DNA from: Paenibacillus lactis | Lineage (GTDB): Bacteria > Bacillota > Bacilli > Paenibacillales > Paenibacillaceae | NCBI RefSeq assembly: GCF_017873605.1 | Contig: NZ_JAGGKI010000014.1 | Coordinates: forward strand, 1 to 64,000 | Direction: 5' to 3' | DNA: 64,000 bases | Shown: positions 34,431 through 42,725 of the stretch, piece by piece | Layout: every line of letters starts with the position of its first letter | Position numbering within the stretch: position 1 is the stretch's first letter | Program-made: the position numbers and the translations under genes | The notes under the pieces: model-generated | What the model saw: the letters and a program-made list of their open reading frames with translations, nothing else | Databases searched by the model: none | What the model was told of the DNA's origin: nothing

Positions 34431-35816
34431 TCAAGAAATATTTCTTTTCCTGGACCAAGAATCGCCTTCCTTCCGAATTGCTCCATACCGTTGAAGAATG
34501 GATGGATTTAATTTGGGCCTTAGATGCTCCATCGTGGTATTGCACCTTACGATGTTGACCGGATTATTGATGCGATAGGAAACTTCAAGACCGTCCAAGA
34601 GATACTTCGTTCCTTTGAGGAGGTTGTTCTTCCGTAAATAATAGTCGCCGACATCGATCAGGAAATTGGCAAAGCGGTCATCGATGATATGTCTGGTGTA
34701 ATTGCCGATGATTCCCCCAGGGCGGAGATGCTCTTCAATGAGCTCCTCAAATCTTTCGAGATAGGGATCCACCTCGAAATGATACATGTTAGCCGCTTGA
34801 ATGATTTTAAACAACGCTTTTAAAATTTCGTCCTCGTGAGCAGCAATATATTCAATGTACGGTTCAAGAACATCGATATTCCCCTTCATGAGGCGGTACA
34901 AATAACGGTTGCCTCTGGCCCATTCCCGAAACTGTTCCTTGGTCTGTTCAGCCTGTTCGTCGGTTTCGATAATCCAGCTCTGGTCCTCGTAGCGGGATAA
35001 ATAGTAAAGGGCTAGATCATAATCAGCGTTTTCTGCTGCTATCGAACCTAATAACAAATCGGAGTACAAAATATAGCCGAACAATGGTTTTACTGGCTCA
35101 AGTTGTCTCCGGTTTGTCTTGATTTGGCTATGCTTCTGAGCGTACAACATTCTTGCGATCCGCCCCATTTCCTGGGCATGCGTCTTGGCTTTGTTCCATT
35201 TGCGTAAGGATAATAACGTGTTGGTCAGGTCTTTTAAAGCATCTAATTGCACGCCTTCGGGGACTCGCCGGATATAAGCTTCAAACTGAATGGCGCAGTG
35301 CAGGTTATTCTCCTGGTTCTCATTTAAGGAGCAGGTAAAAATCCGGTATTGGCACAAGCCAAGCCGCTCGGCGTGCTGGTACTTCTCACCGTCAGCCACT
35401 TTTTTGTATATGATTAGGGGCGCTTCCCGTTTCCCTTGCTGGAATAGTTCTTCCGCACAATCAAAGAGCGGTGCAGCGTAAGATGGATAATCCATCATCA
35501 TATCGACTGCCTGTGCGACGCAGTCTAGTTTTCCTAGCTCGGCACAGCGCATGATAAAGGGTCCAAGCCGCCGCCAGTTCAAGGATAATTCGTTTAAATA
35601 TAGATCATAAAAAAATCCTTCTTCTACATCCATAGCTCTTGTAATGGAATCAAGGCTTGAAACGGACAAGGCTTGTTGTCCCTTGATAAACCGGCTGAGC
35701 GTTCCCGAATTAATGCCTGCTCGATTGGCAAAAGAAGTGATGCTTAATTGCTCCTTCTCTAGGTATCGTAATAGCTCCCTACTGATCGTAGCCTCTGTAG
35801 GTAACAAGAATATCAT
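34431..35816 (-). CDS. HTH/TPR transcriptional regulator of RRNPP-like type
   Basis: This 461-aa protein has an XRE-type helix-turn-helix at residues 8-65 (LRYLEKEQLSITSFANRAGI, SGTLSRFIKG). About 380 residues of helical pairs follow, as in TPR-type peptide-sensing regulators. This layout is widespread in Paenibacillus. RRNPP relatives usually respond to a small exported peptide encoded next door. A 60-codon frame at 34304-34486 overlaps the 3' end but lacks a signal sequence, so no peptide gene is evident. The gene is alone on its strand. Confidence 0.75.
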   Translation of the reverse strand: MIFLLPTEATISRELLRYLEKEQLSITSFANRAGINSGTLSRFIKGQQALSVSSLDSITRAMDVEEGFFYDLYLNELSLNWRRLGPFIMRCAELGKLDCVAQAVDMMMDYPSYAAPLFDCAEELFQQGKREAPLIIYKKVADGEKYQHAERLGLCQYRIFTCSLNENQENNLHCAIQFEAYIRRVPEGVQLDALKDLTNTLLSLRKWNKAKTHAQEMGRIARMLYAQKHSQIKTNRRQLEPVKPLFGYILYSDLLLGSIAAENADYDLALYYLSRYEDQSWIIETDEQAEQTKEQFREWARGNRYLYRLMKGNIDVLEPYIEYIAAHEDEILKALFKIIQAANMYHFEVDPYLERFEELIEEHLRPGGIIGNYTRHIIDDRFANFLIDVGDYYLRKNNLLKGTKYLLDGLEVSYRINNPVNIVRCNTTMEHLRPKLNPSILQRYGAIRKEGDSWSRKRNIS

Positions 35817-36055
35817 CCTCCGACCTCGTTATTCCAGAATTTAGGAAATGACTTATATAAGTAATTTAACGCATGATGGTAACTTTAATCAACCATTATT
35901 TTGTTTGAGTGACGAGGGGATTCTCCATGCGAACAGAATGAACTAAAGGCCAGGTCGTTTACCTGCAAGGTCCATCAGGCCCAGGAGTATCGAATGAACC
36001 CATCATTCCAATAACACTTCTAACCGATATAACACCCGGTATAGAGGATAACGGG

Positions 36056-36118
36056 ACGAAAGCGATTCAACATTACACCATCTTGATTTCGTTCGAAATC
36101 TTGCTCTATCTTTGCCGT
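36056..36118 (+). pseudogene. Fragment of an MmcQ/YjbR-family gene start
   Basis: The 63 bases match 39962-40024, the beginning of the MmcQ gene, at roughly 85 percent (shared GTTCGAAATCTTGCTCTATC), with a one-base gap that breaks the frame. The preceding 36 codons (from about 35950) also read open with protein-like composition (YLQGPSGPGVSNEP), but I cannot identify them. Nothing else was found in 35817-36218. Confidence 0.7.
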
Positions 36119-36218
36119 AATAACTGACCGATTCTGTCAGGAATAAAGGGTTATAATAGATGTTAGAAAATTCGATGTGTGATGAGCGAAGCTATACATC
36201 GGTTCAGGAGGAACGAAG

Positions 36219-36644
36219 ATGGAATGGAATTACTATGATACGTTTATTACCGTTGCCCCGGATTGCCCCGCAGAGACCGGAACGAAGCCTCCGGACAAGA
36301 AAAGCGGAAAAACCAAGCCGGGCATCGAGTTTGAGCTGCTTGAGAATCATCCGTATGTCTATACCCAGGAGGAGCTCCAGTTCGAAGTGCATATCCGGCA
36401 CAAAAACATTCCGGAAGCGGAGCTGGCCGAGAGAAGGGAGCAGATTCGAGAAGCGTTTTTTAGGAAGCCGCAACCATGCTTGAGAGCATCCATGCTCCCG
36501 AAAAAGTACGGATGGGGTCTTCATTTCAATGCGAAGGGGCAAATCGCGATCGTTCCGGTAGAATCTCCGGACTACCATCGCTTCGTGGAAGGGGCCAACG
36601 GAAAGGTGAAGCTGCTCGCCGCCATGAGGAACAAGAAGAAGTGA
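36219..36644 (+). CDS. DUF6157-family protein
   Basis: This 141-aa protein starts MEWNYYDTFITVAPDCPA and contains the family landmarks I know: KPGIEFELLENHPYVYTQEE, KHFNAKG-like GLHFNAKGQIAI and ESPDYHRFV. No function is established for the family. It is cytosolic and basic at the C-terminus. AGGAGG precedes the ATG by several bases. It is monocistronic, with a terminator about 160 bp downstream. Confidence 0.85.
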   Translation: MEWNYYDTFITVAPDCPAETGTKPPDKKSGKTKPGIEFELLENHPYVYTQEELQFEVHIRHKNIPEAELAERREQIREAFFRKPQPCLRASMLPKKYGWGLHFNAKGQIAIVPVESPDYHRFVEGANGKVKLLAAMRNKKK

Positions 36645-36804
36645 TTCGGGACAGCGGCCACGACGATGTCTAGGTGACTTTTGTTGCTCTTGATTGATGA
36701 TAAGGCTGTGGCTGAAGCTGCCTATAAGCCATGAAACCAGAATTCCTCAACCAGACGAGCTTCCAAAGCGGTCAACATCTGGAATATGGAACTATACATA
36801 TAAA

Positions 36805-36846
36805 AGGGCAGCCGATGGAACTTGATCGGCTGCCCTCTTGTTTTTT
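36805..36846. terminator. Bidirectional intrinsic terminator
   Basis: AGGGCAGCCGAT pairs with ATCGGCTGCCCT. TTGTTTTTT follows on the plus strand and TTTTATAT on the minus strand. It serves the convergent DUF6157 and hydrolase genes. Confidence 0.88.
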
Positions 36847-36868
36847 CAATCACCAACAATTTTACTAA

Positions 36869-37738
36869 CTACTTCAAATGTTTAATGAACCAAGCCTTTA
36901 TCAATGGCAGAACCGTTGCAGGTTGCATGGCTTTGGTGTGATCCATATCCTTTCCTTTTAGGATTTCTATATCCCATCCAAGCTGTTCTAATTCTTGTTT
37001 CTTGTTTTGAAGTATACCGATAATATCAACTGTGACATTGCCGAAGTTTTCTCCATAAACGATAGTGTCTTTTTCCCCGGCAAACGCCAATCTCGGAATC
37101 GCTAATTTATGTTGAATTTCCCGATCATCAAATTCCATTAAATGTTCGTACATTGTAACAAACTGTTTAGTTTGATTCGTGTCGATCTTTACTTGGATGT
37201 TATCCCAATCGACCTTTTCTGGACTGATTTGGCTTTGTTCATCAACAACGGAAGCATTTTGATTGCTTAAAGCTTGTTTATATGTTTTATTTGTCACAAC
37301 CATCATTTCTTTATACGGACCATCTATTGGCGGAAAGCCACCCATGATTAAGCTTTCTAGTCTGTCTGTCCGAATAGCTAATAGTAATCCAACCAAAGCC
37401 AACCAAGAGTAACCATAATAGCTAAACTTCTTAACGTTCATTTCATTAGCAATGGTTAGTATATCTTTTACAATGCTTTCAGGTGTGAGATTCTCTGGAT
37501 TCGGATGTTGTAAACGGTGCCCTTCGTAGTCGAAGTGTAAAATCCGGAACTTGTCCATAAGTCCCTCAACAAAATGCTTTCCTAATTCGGGGTCTACTCC
37601 CCACAGCTTTAAGTGTTCGGCATCCTGTCCATAAACGGATTCTTTAGCAACCGGAAGCATGATGGTGGGAGAGTTTGCATTTCCTACTAGACCAACTTTT
37701 AGCTCTGTTCCATCCGTAAGTTTTATGTTCTTTTCCAT
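36869..37738 (-). CDS. Alpha/beta-fold hydrolase
   Basis: ATG 37738 is chosen for the AGGAGTG upstream; the frame opens earlier at 37780. The 289-aa protein has the alpha/beta hydrolase order: FDYEGHRLQHP after strand 4, the nucleophile elbow YGYSWLALVG, then AGEKDTIVYG and a late Asp-His (DMDHTKA). The elbow lacks the usual second Gly (G-Y-S-W-L), which is odd. The gene is divergent from a MerR regulator 150 bp away that may control it. The substrate is unknown. Confidence 0.78.
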   Translation of the reverse strand: MEKNIKLTDGTELKVGLVGNANSPTIMLPVAKESVYGQDAEHLKLWGVDPELGKHFVEGLMDKFRILHFDYEGHRLQHPNPENLTPESIVKDILTIANEMNVKKFSYYGYSWLALVGLLLAIRTDRLESLIMGGFPPIDGPYKEMMVVTNKTYKQALSNQNASVVDEQSQISPEKVDWDNIQVKIDTNQTKQFVTMYEHLMEFDDREIQHKLAIPRLAFAGEKDTIVYGENFGNVTVDIIGILQNKKQELEQLGWDIEILKGKDMDHTKAMQPATVLPLIKAWFIKHLK

Positions 37739-37888
37739 TTTTATCACTCCTAAACGGTTCATACGACCATCATATAACATTCATGCAATCTTTCGGTTTT
37801 ATATTTCCCGCCCTTTATATATTGGGGCTTTATTGGAAAATATGTTATTGTAGCACTTGAAGGTCTTACTTTAAAAAGGAGGTAATAG

Positions 37889-38584
37889 ATGGAGACATAT
37901 ACCCCTAAACAAATTGCAAAGACCTTAAATGTCAGCACTACAACTTTGCGAAGGTATGAAGAACTAGATCTCATTCCTGCCGTACCGAGAACAAAAAGTA
38001 ATCACCGTTTCTATACAGCGCAACACTTCCAAGCTTTTATTACGATTAGGGCCTTGTTGAAAGGATATGACATCCCTATTGTTTACGAAGTCATGAGACT
38101 GAGTAAAAATGCACGATATGTAGAAGCCCTTTGGTTAGTTAATGAACAGCAATATCATATTCAAGTGGAGAAGCAGCGAGTCGAAGAAATACTTACGATG
38201 ATACAGAATGCCGATTTTACCAAATATAAAAATGTAAAACTAAAAGAATATATGAGTATTGGAGAGGCTGCCCAAATAGCGGGCGTAAATACTTCAGCTA
38301 TCCGGCATTGGGAACATGAGGGATTAATCCATTCGGAAAGAAATAATGAAAACGGTTATAGACTGTTCTCGATATCTCAGCTTCGCAAAATCCTGGTCAT
38401 AAGCAGCTTGAGGAAAACCGTTTATTATATTGAAAATATGAAGAGTTTATTGAATAATTTGGACAACCAAAACTATGATAAAGTCGAACGTTCCTTTCAA
38501 TTGGCTTTGGAAAATTTAAATAATCAACTAATGCTTCAAATGAAAGGAATCGCAGAATTGATAAAATATATAAGGGAATTATGA
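37889..38584 (+). CDS. MerR-family regulator with two HTH domains
   Basis: This 231-aa protein contains a MerR-type HTH at 1-70 (YTPKQIAKTLNVSTTTLRRY then HRFYTAQHF) and a second, complete MerR HTH at about 122-190 (MSIGEAAQIAGVNTSAIRHW then NGYRLFSISQL). A helical effector or dimer region is short. Two DNA-binding units in one chain are unusual for MerR proteins, which normally dimerise. AGGAGG precedes the ATG. The divergent hydrolase gene is a likely target. Confidence 0.85.
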   Translation: METYTPKQIAKTLNVSTTTLRRYEELDLIPAVPRTKSNHRFYTAQHFQAFITIRALLKGYDIPIVYEVMRLSKNARYVEALWLVNEQQYHIQVEKQRVEEILTMIQNADFTKYKNVKLKEYMSIGEAAQIAGVNTSAIRHWEHEGLIHSERNNENGYRLFSISQLRKILVISSLRKTVYYIENMKSLLNNLDNQNYDKVERSFQLALENLNNQLMLQMKGIAELIKYIREL

Positions 38585-38602
38585 GTTGAGGAAGTGGTGA
38601 TC

Positions 38603-39421
38603 ATGGTATTTCATACCTATACTCCAAGGCTGCCCCTATCCAGTTGTATTGACTTCTGTTGGTTGTACCAGGGATTCGATCTTTCCTTTAATCTGGAGCG
38701 TGTTTTGCCGGATGGTTGTGCGGAATTGATCATCAACCTTCATGAAGATAAATTCCGAGTATATAGTCGCAATCTTCACCATGTTCAGACTTTGTCCGGT
38801 TCGATATTATCTGGATCGCAAGCGGAATATGTCGTTATAGATTCAGCTAGTCAGGTTTATGTCATGGGGGTGCATTTTAAACCGGGCGGCTTGTTCCCCT
38901 TCCTATCCTTCCCCGCATCCGAGGTGCACGACCAAGTCGTATCCTTGGACACGCTTTGGGGTACGGAAGCGAATGAATTGCGTGATCAGCTGCTTGATGC
39001 GGATACGCCGGAGATCAAATTCCGTTTAATGGAACAGTTTATGTTCAGTATGGTGCGAAAGCCATTGCAGCACCATCCAGCCGTGTCCTATGCGTTAAAG
39101 GAAATGTACAAGCTGCCCGGCATGCGAAGCACTGCCGATTTAAGCCAGCACCTCGGCTTTAGTAAGAGACATTTTATTCAAATGTTCTGCAACGAAGTAG
39201 GAGTGACCCCCAAATTGTTCGGTCGTATCCGGCGGTTCCAGGAAGTGCTGCACCTCATTCATCGAGGCGAGCAGATCAATTGGGGGGATATTGTTTTTGA
39301 CTGCGGTTATTATGACCAGGCTCATTTCAATCACGATTTCCGTGCCTTCTCCGGGCTTAATCCGACAACCTACATGAAGCATCAAAGCGAGCATCGCAAC
39401 CATGTCCCCCTTGTTCAATGA
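38603..39421 (+). CDS. AraC-family transcriptional regulator
   Basis: The start is set at ATG 38603, with GAGG upstream; GTG 38594 is too close to it. The 272-aa protein has an N-terminal DUF6597-like sensor part (PLSSCIDFCWLYQG, LPDGCAELIINLHED) and a C-terminal AraC HTH pair (STADLSQHLGFSKRHFIQMF, then DIVFDCGYYDQAHFNHDFRAFSGLNPTTY, of which the key part is GYYDQAHFNHDF). It follows the MerR gene by 18 bp and is likely co-transcribed, with the VOC and MmcQ genes behind it. Confidence 0.88.
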   Translation: MVFHTYTPRLPLSSCIDFCWLYQGFDLSFNLERVLPDGCAELIINLHEDKFRVYSRNLHHVQTLSGSILSGSQAEYVVIDSASQVYVMGVHFKPGGLFPFLSFPASEVHDQVVSLDTLWGTEANELRDQLLDADTPEIKFRLMEQFMFSMVRKPLQHHPAVSYALKEMYKLPGMRSTADLSQHLGFSKRHFIQMFCNEVGVTPKLFGRIRRFQEVLHLIHRGEQINWGDIVFDCGYYDQAHFNHDFRAFSGLNPTTYMKHQSEHRNHVPLVQ

Positions 39422-39492
39422 GGTAAATTTTTTACAATATAGGCTGCCAGGCTGATCGTAAAATGGATTCATCTCATAAACAAGAGGAGGAC

Positions 39493-39957
39493 ATGCCCAT
39501 CATGGAACAAAACAAGATTAACCATGTAAAGCCGGTGCCGGAGGGGTATCCTACGATTACGCCGTATATGATTATTCAAAATGCCGGGGATGCCATCGCG
39601 TTCTATAAGAAGGCTTTCGGAGCTGCAGAGTCGATGAGGATCACAGACGAAGACGGGAAAATCCATCATGCCGAGATCAGGATCGGCAGCTCGCCCGTCA
39701 TGATTGTGGACGAGTTTCAAGAGTTTCCATATATAAGAAGTCCGCGCGCGCTTGGAGGAGCGTCGGTTCACCTGTATCTCTATGTTGAGGACGTTGATTC
39801 TTTATTCGAACAAGCGATTGCTGCGGGTGCCCAAGTTCTGGAGCCGCTTAAAGATCATGATGATGGGGATCGCCGCGGCGGATTAACGGATCCTTTTGGT
39901 CATGTATGGTGGATGGCTTCGCGTATTAATGGCGATCAAGAGGCGGAATTACGATAG
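39493..39957 (+). CDS. VOC-family (PhnB-like) protein
   Basis: ATG 39493 is used because AGAGGAGGAC immediately precedes it; the frame opens at 39463. The 154-aa protein has the PhnB-like vicinal-oxygen-chelate pattern: TPYMIIQNAGDAIAFYKKAFGA, HAEIRIGSSPVMIVDE, and DPFGHVWWMASR at the end. Members bind a metal or small ligand; the actual reaction is not known. It is probably co-transcribed with the AraC gene before and the MmcQ gene after. Confidence 0.88.
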   Translation: MPIMEQNKINHVKPVPEGYPTITPYMIIQNAGDAIAFYKKAFGAAESMRITDEDGKIHHAEIRIGSSPVMIVDEFQEFPYIRSPRALGGASVHLYLYVEDVDSLFEQAIAAGAQVLEPLKDHDDGDRRGGLTDPFGHVWWMASRINGDQEAELR

Positions 39958-39967
39958 GGGGGCGAAA

Positions 39968-40339
39968 ACGATTCAACCATCCGATCATCTTCATACCGTT
40001 CGAAATCTTGCTCTATCCTTGCCGGCCGTAGAAGAGGGGACCTCTTACGGAACCCCCGCATTTCGCATCAAAGGAAAGCTATTGGCGCGTCTGCTTGAAG
40101 ATGGGGTTACCCTCGTACTAAGAATGGACTACGAAACGCGCGACTTCTTGATGCAATTCGATCCCGATGTCTATTACATCACGGATCATTACCGCAACGC
40201 TCCGTATGTGCTTGTGCGCCTTTCGGCCGTCGACCCGAAGGAACTGCTGGAGCATCTCGAACGAGCGTGGAGATCCTGTGCACCAAAGAAGCTTCTGGAT
40301 GGGTACAGCCCTAGTTGGAGTTTCGAATCGGAATCTTAG
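39968..40339 (+). CDS. MmcQ/YjbR-family protein, start codon unclear
   Basis: The protein matches the MmcQ/YjbR family: HTVRNLALSLPAVEEGTSYG, FRIKGKLLARL, then PYVLVRLSAVDP and LERAWRSCAPKKL. This family has a CyaY-like fold and binds DNA. No ATG, GTG or TTG stands at the expected start. GGGGGGCG is followed after seven bases by ACG ATT CAA, so ACG 39968 or ATT 39971 would have to initiate. The alternative frame start at 39896 lies inside the VOC gene. A truncated copy of this gene start at 36.06 kb also lacks an ATG. Confidence 0.75.
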   Translation, partial: TIQPSDHLHTVRNLALSLPAVEEGTSYGTPAFRIKGKLLARLLEDGVTLVLRMDYETRDFLMQFDPDVYYITDHYRNAPYVLVRLSAVDPKELLEHLERAWRSCAPKKLLDGYSPSWSFESES

Positions 40340-40501
40340 TGCTGCGTGTAAATGCAAAAGCGTTTAGCCAGCGCCTTAAATTGTGTTTTAATATAACTTA
40401 TACTTCTCAATCTAGAATCACACTCGGTGGCATTATCATACTAAAGATAATTGGAAAGATCATAAGGGAAATGTTGACCGGTATCAAAATTCACTTCCAA
40501 A

Positions 40502-41065
40502 ATGGGGTTCGGAATAAAAGTGGAAAAGAGAAGATTTTTATTAACATTTGGTCGGAATTTAGACCATAGCAATATCGACTACTTGGTCCAGAGCCGACTG
40601 TTTAAGTATAGGGGGAGGATTCAGGAGGATTATTTCAATCCTGTTCTTAAAAGAGGCGCTGAGTTAATTCTGAACTACCAGATTATCGATACGAATTTTA
40701 ATCGAGTGTCAATGAAGTATTATTTGGAAGATTTTCATTTAACGGAAGCGCAGAAGAATGGGTTTATGCTTTCCTTGCAAAAATTGAAGGGTACGCATGT
40801 CTGGTGTGATCCGAAAGTTCAAGGACATGCTTTTTGCGAAGTGAATGGGATTAAGTACAGTTTTCATGTTTATCGGTCACTTCAAGGACAAGAATTTCGC
40901 TTCCCGGAATATTACAATGACAGCACGACTGACGCTACGATTCAGAGTCAACTGCATAAGTTGCCAGAGGAAGAACAATATTTACAGTTTCCTGCAGATA
41001 TGAATCCAGAGGTAAAAGACGAAATTACGATTAAATGGATAAAAAGACTAATTGAAATGAAATAA
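40502..41065 (+). CDS. Hypothetical protein, 187 aa
   Basis: The open frame has no good ribosome-binding site at ATG 40502. The true start may be GTG 40520, or an upstream part may be lost by frameshift, since another frame is open over 40315-40569. The product is cytosolic and rich in Tyr, Phe and Lys (LILNYQIIDTNFNRVSMKYY, HVWCDPKVQGHAF), and its C-terminus is charged. I do not recognise it. A terminator follows at 41072. Confidence 0.5.
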   Translation: MGFGIKVEKRRFLLTFGRNLDHSNIDYLVQSRLFKYRGRIQEDYFNPVLKRGAELILNYQIIDTNFNRVSMKYYLEDFHLTEAQKNGFMLSLQKLKGTHVWCDPKVQGHAFCEVNGIKYSFHVYRSLQGQEFRFPEYYNDSTTDATIQSQLHKLPEEEQYLQFPADMNPEVKDEITIKWIKRLIEMK

Positions 41066-41071
41066 ACAGGT

Positions 41072-41112
41072 GAGACTCTGCGCTTATATGTTGCAGGGTC
41101 TTATTTTCTTTT
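41072..41112 (+). terminator. Intrinsic terminator
   Basis: GACTCTGC pairs with GCAGGGTC (one G-U pair), followed by TTATTTTCTTTT. Confidence 0.75.
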
Positions 41113-41228
41113 GTGAATTGCCCAGCCGAACATGCAGAAATATAAAACATCTGCAATCACCTAATAAACAGCAAGCATCTTCTAAGCTCCTAGACTTTGT
41201 GTGTAACGAAGTGTATATCCCCTTACTA

Positions 41229-41276
41229 TAAAAAAAACACCCCCAAAGTCTGCGATGAACGCAGCCTCTTTGGGGG
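41229..41276 (-). terminator. Strong intrinsic terminator of the purine salvage operon
   Basis: On the minus strand CCCCCAAAGAGGCTGCG pairs with CGCAGACTTTGGGGG and is followed by TG and eight Ts. Confidence 0.92.
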
Positions 41277-41328
41277 CAGCCCTGCTTAGCTTACATATAA
41301 TCCGCTCGTTTTTGCCTCGCTTTACAAC

Positions 41329-42693
41329 CTACTTCGCACTTGGCAGTAACTTATTCAACATAATTGCTGCAAGGGAAGCAGCCAAAATTGGGGAGCCCAA
41401 TAGATACTGTACGAACGTAGGAAGCGTATATAAGAAATCTTTAGGAATGAGCACTAGCGCCAACGTCAGGATCATCGGGATGGCGATAATGTACATTTCC
41501 TTTTCACGAATGGTTACGTTCTTCATGACCTGGATTCCGTTAATCGAGATGATGCCGCAGACGATCGCGAATACGCCGCCGATGACAGCCGTTGGGATCG
41601 AGGAGATCAGCGCAGCCAATTTACCGGAACAGCCGAACAGGACGAACCATCCGCCTACCGCAAGGAAAACCCGGCGACTGGCTACACCCGTGATGGAAAT
41701 AATGCCTGCATTGGTGGAATAGCCGGTAACCGGCGTTGAACCGAGTACCGAAGCGATCAGACAGCTAATCCCTTCGCCAATAACCCCGCGGTTAATGTTC
41801 TTATCCGTTAACGGTTTATCAATGACGTTGCTGATGGCAAACCATGTCCCTGTCGTTTCCGCCAACAGCACGAGGTAAATGATGACCATGGTGATGATCG
41901 CCGAGAGATCAAATGAGAAGCCAAAGTCCTTAAACGGCAGCTGCGGCATGCTGAACCACTTGGCGCTTGCGACAGCGCTGAAATCCAGGACACCCATGAA
42001 GTTAGCCGATATGCATCCGATGATTAACGCGATCATGACGGAGGTAACTCGGAAGATCGCGCCTTTCGCTCGCAGCAATGAACCGAGGGCCACGAATAGA
42101 AGGAGTGCACCGGCTGAGATCAGCGCCAGCAGCACGTTCTGATTGATGGCAGCGTCCGTGGCGCCATAGATATTGTCGCGGATGGCAACCGGCAGTAACG
42201 AGAGACCGACAATGAAAATAATCGTGCCCCCTACAATCGGCGGGATGAAGGATTTCACGATTTTATTGAAGATTCCCGTATATCCCAAAATCACCACGAG
42301 AACAGCACCGACCAAGCTGGCACCCAGCACCGAGCCCCAGCCCGTCTCCCCGCCGCCGCTGGCGGCATAAATGGCGACAATCGCGCCGAGCGGAACATAG
42401 GAAGGACCCTGCGCCATCGGCAGCTTCATACAGAAGTACGTCTGCACGATCGTGGCAAGCCCGGCCGCAATAAACGTGGATTGAATTAAGGCGCTGGACT
42501 GATTGGGCGCTAAGCCGATTAACATGGCAATCAGGAACGGAACGACGTAGACGTCCATCGCGACGACATGCTGCAAACCGAGAATGGCGGATTTTCCGAA
42601 GGAAATTTTGCCGTCGGGCGGAACCGTTAATTGCTGTGAATTCGTTTGTGCGTCATTTTGCTTGTCTGCTTGTGTTTTCACTCCGATGGACAC
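41329..42693 (-). CDS. NCS2-family purine/xanthine permease
   Basis: This 454-aa protein has 12-14 transmembrane segments and NCS2 landmarks: LGLQHVVAMDVYVVPFLIA near the N-terminus, GPSYVPLGA, and the substrate-site helix AETTGTWFAISN, followed by GST.VTGYS. It imports xanthine, uric acid or guanine with a cation. It is the second gene behind guanine deaminase (about 32 bp), so guanine or xanthine is a likely cargo. GTG 42693 lies right at a GAGG; GTG 42681, four codons later, has better spacing. Confidence 0.88.
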   Translation of the reverse strand: MSIGVKTQADKQNDAQTNSQQLTVPPDGKISFGKSAILGLQHVVAMDVYVVPFLIAMLIGLAPNQSSALIQSTFIAAGLATIVQTYFCMKLPMAQGPSYVPLGAIVAIYAASGGGETGWGSVLGASLVGAVLVVILGYTGIFNKIVKSFIPPIVGGTIIFIVGLSLLPVAIRDNIYGATDAAINQNVLLALISAGALLLFVALGSLLRAKGAIFRVTSVMIALIIGCISANFMGVLDFSAVASAKWFSMPQLPFKDFGFSFDLSAIITMVIIYLVLLAETTGTWFAISNVIDKPLTDKNINRGVIGEGISCLIASVLGSTPVTGYSTNAGIISITGVASRRVFLAVGGWFVLFGCSGKLAALISSIPTAVIGGVFAIVCGIISINGIQVMKNVTIREKEMYIIAIPMILTLALVLIPKDFLYTLPTFVQYLLGSPILAASLAAIMLNKLLPSAK

Positions 42694-42725
42694 CTCGAAT
42701 GTTTAGATTAATTGATCTATCATGC

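Noticed and set aside
34304..34486. 60-codon minus frame as a signalling peptide for the TPR regulator
   Set aside because: It lacks a signal sequence, overlaps the regulator's end by 56 bases in another frame and runs into the long palindrome.
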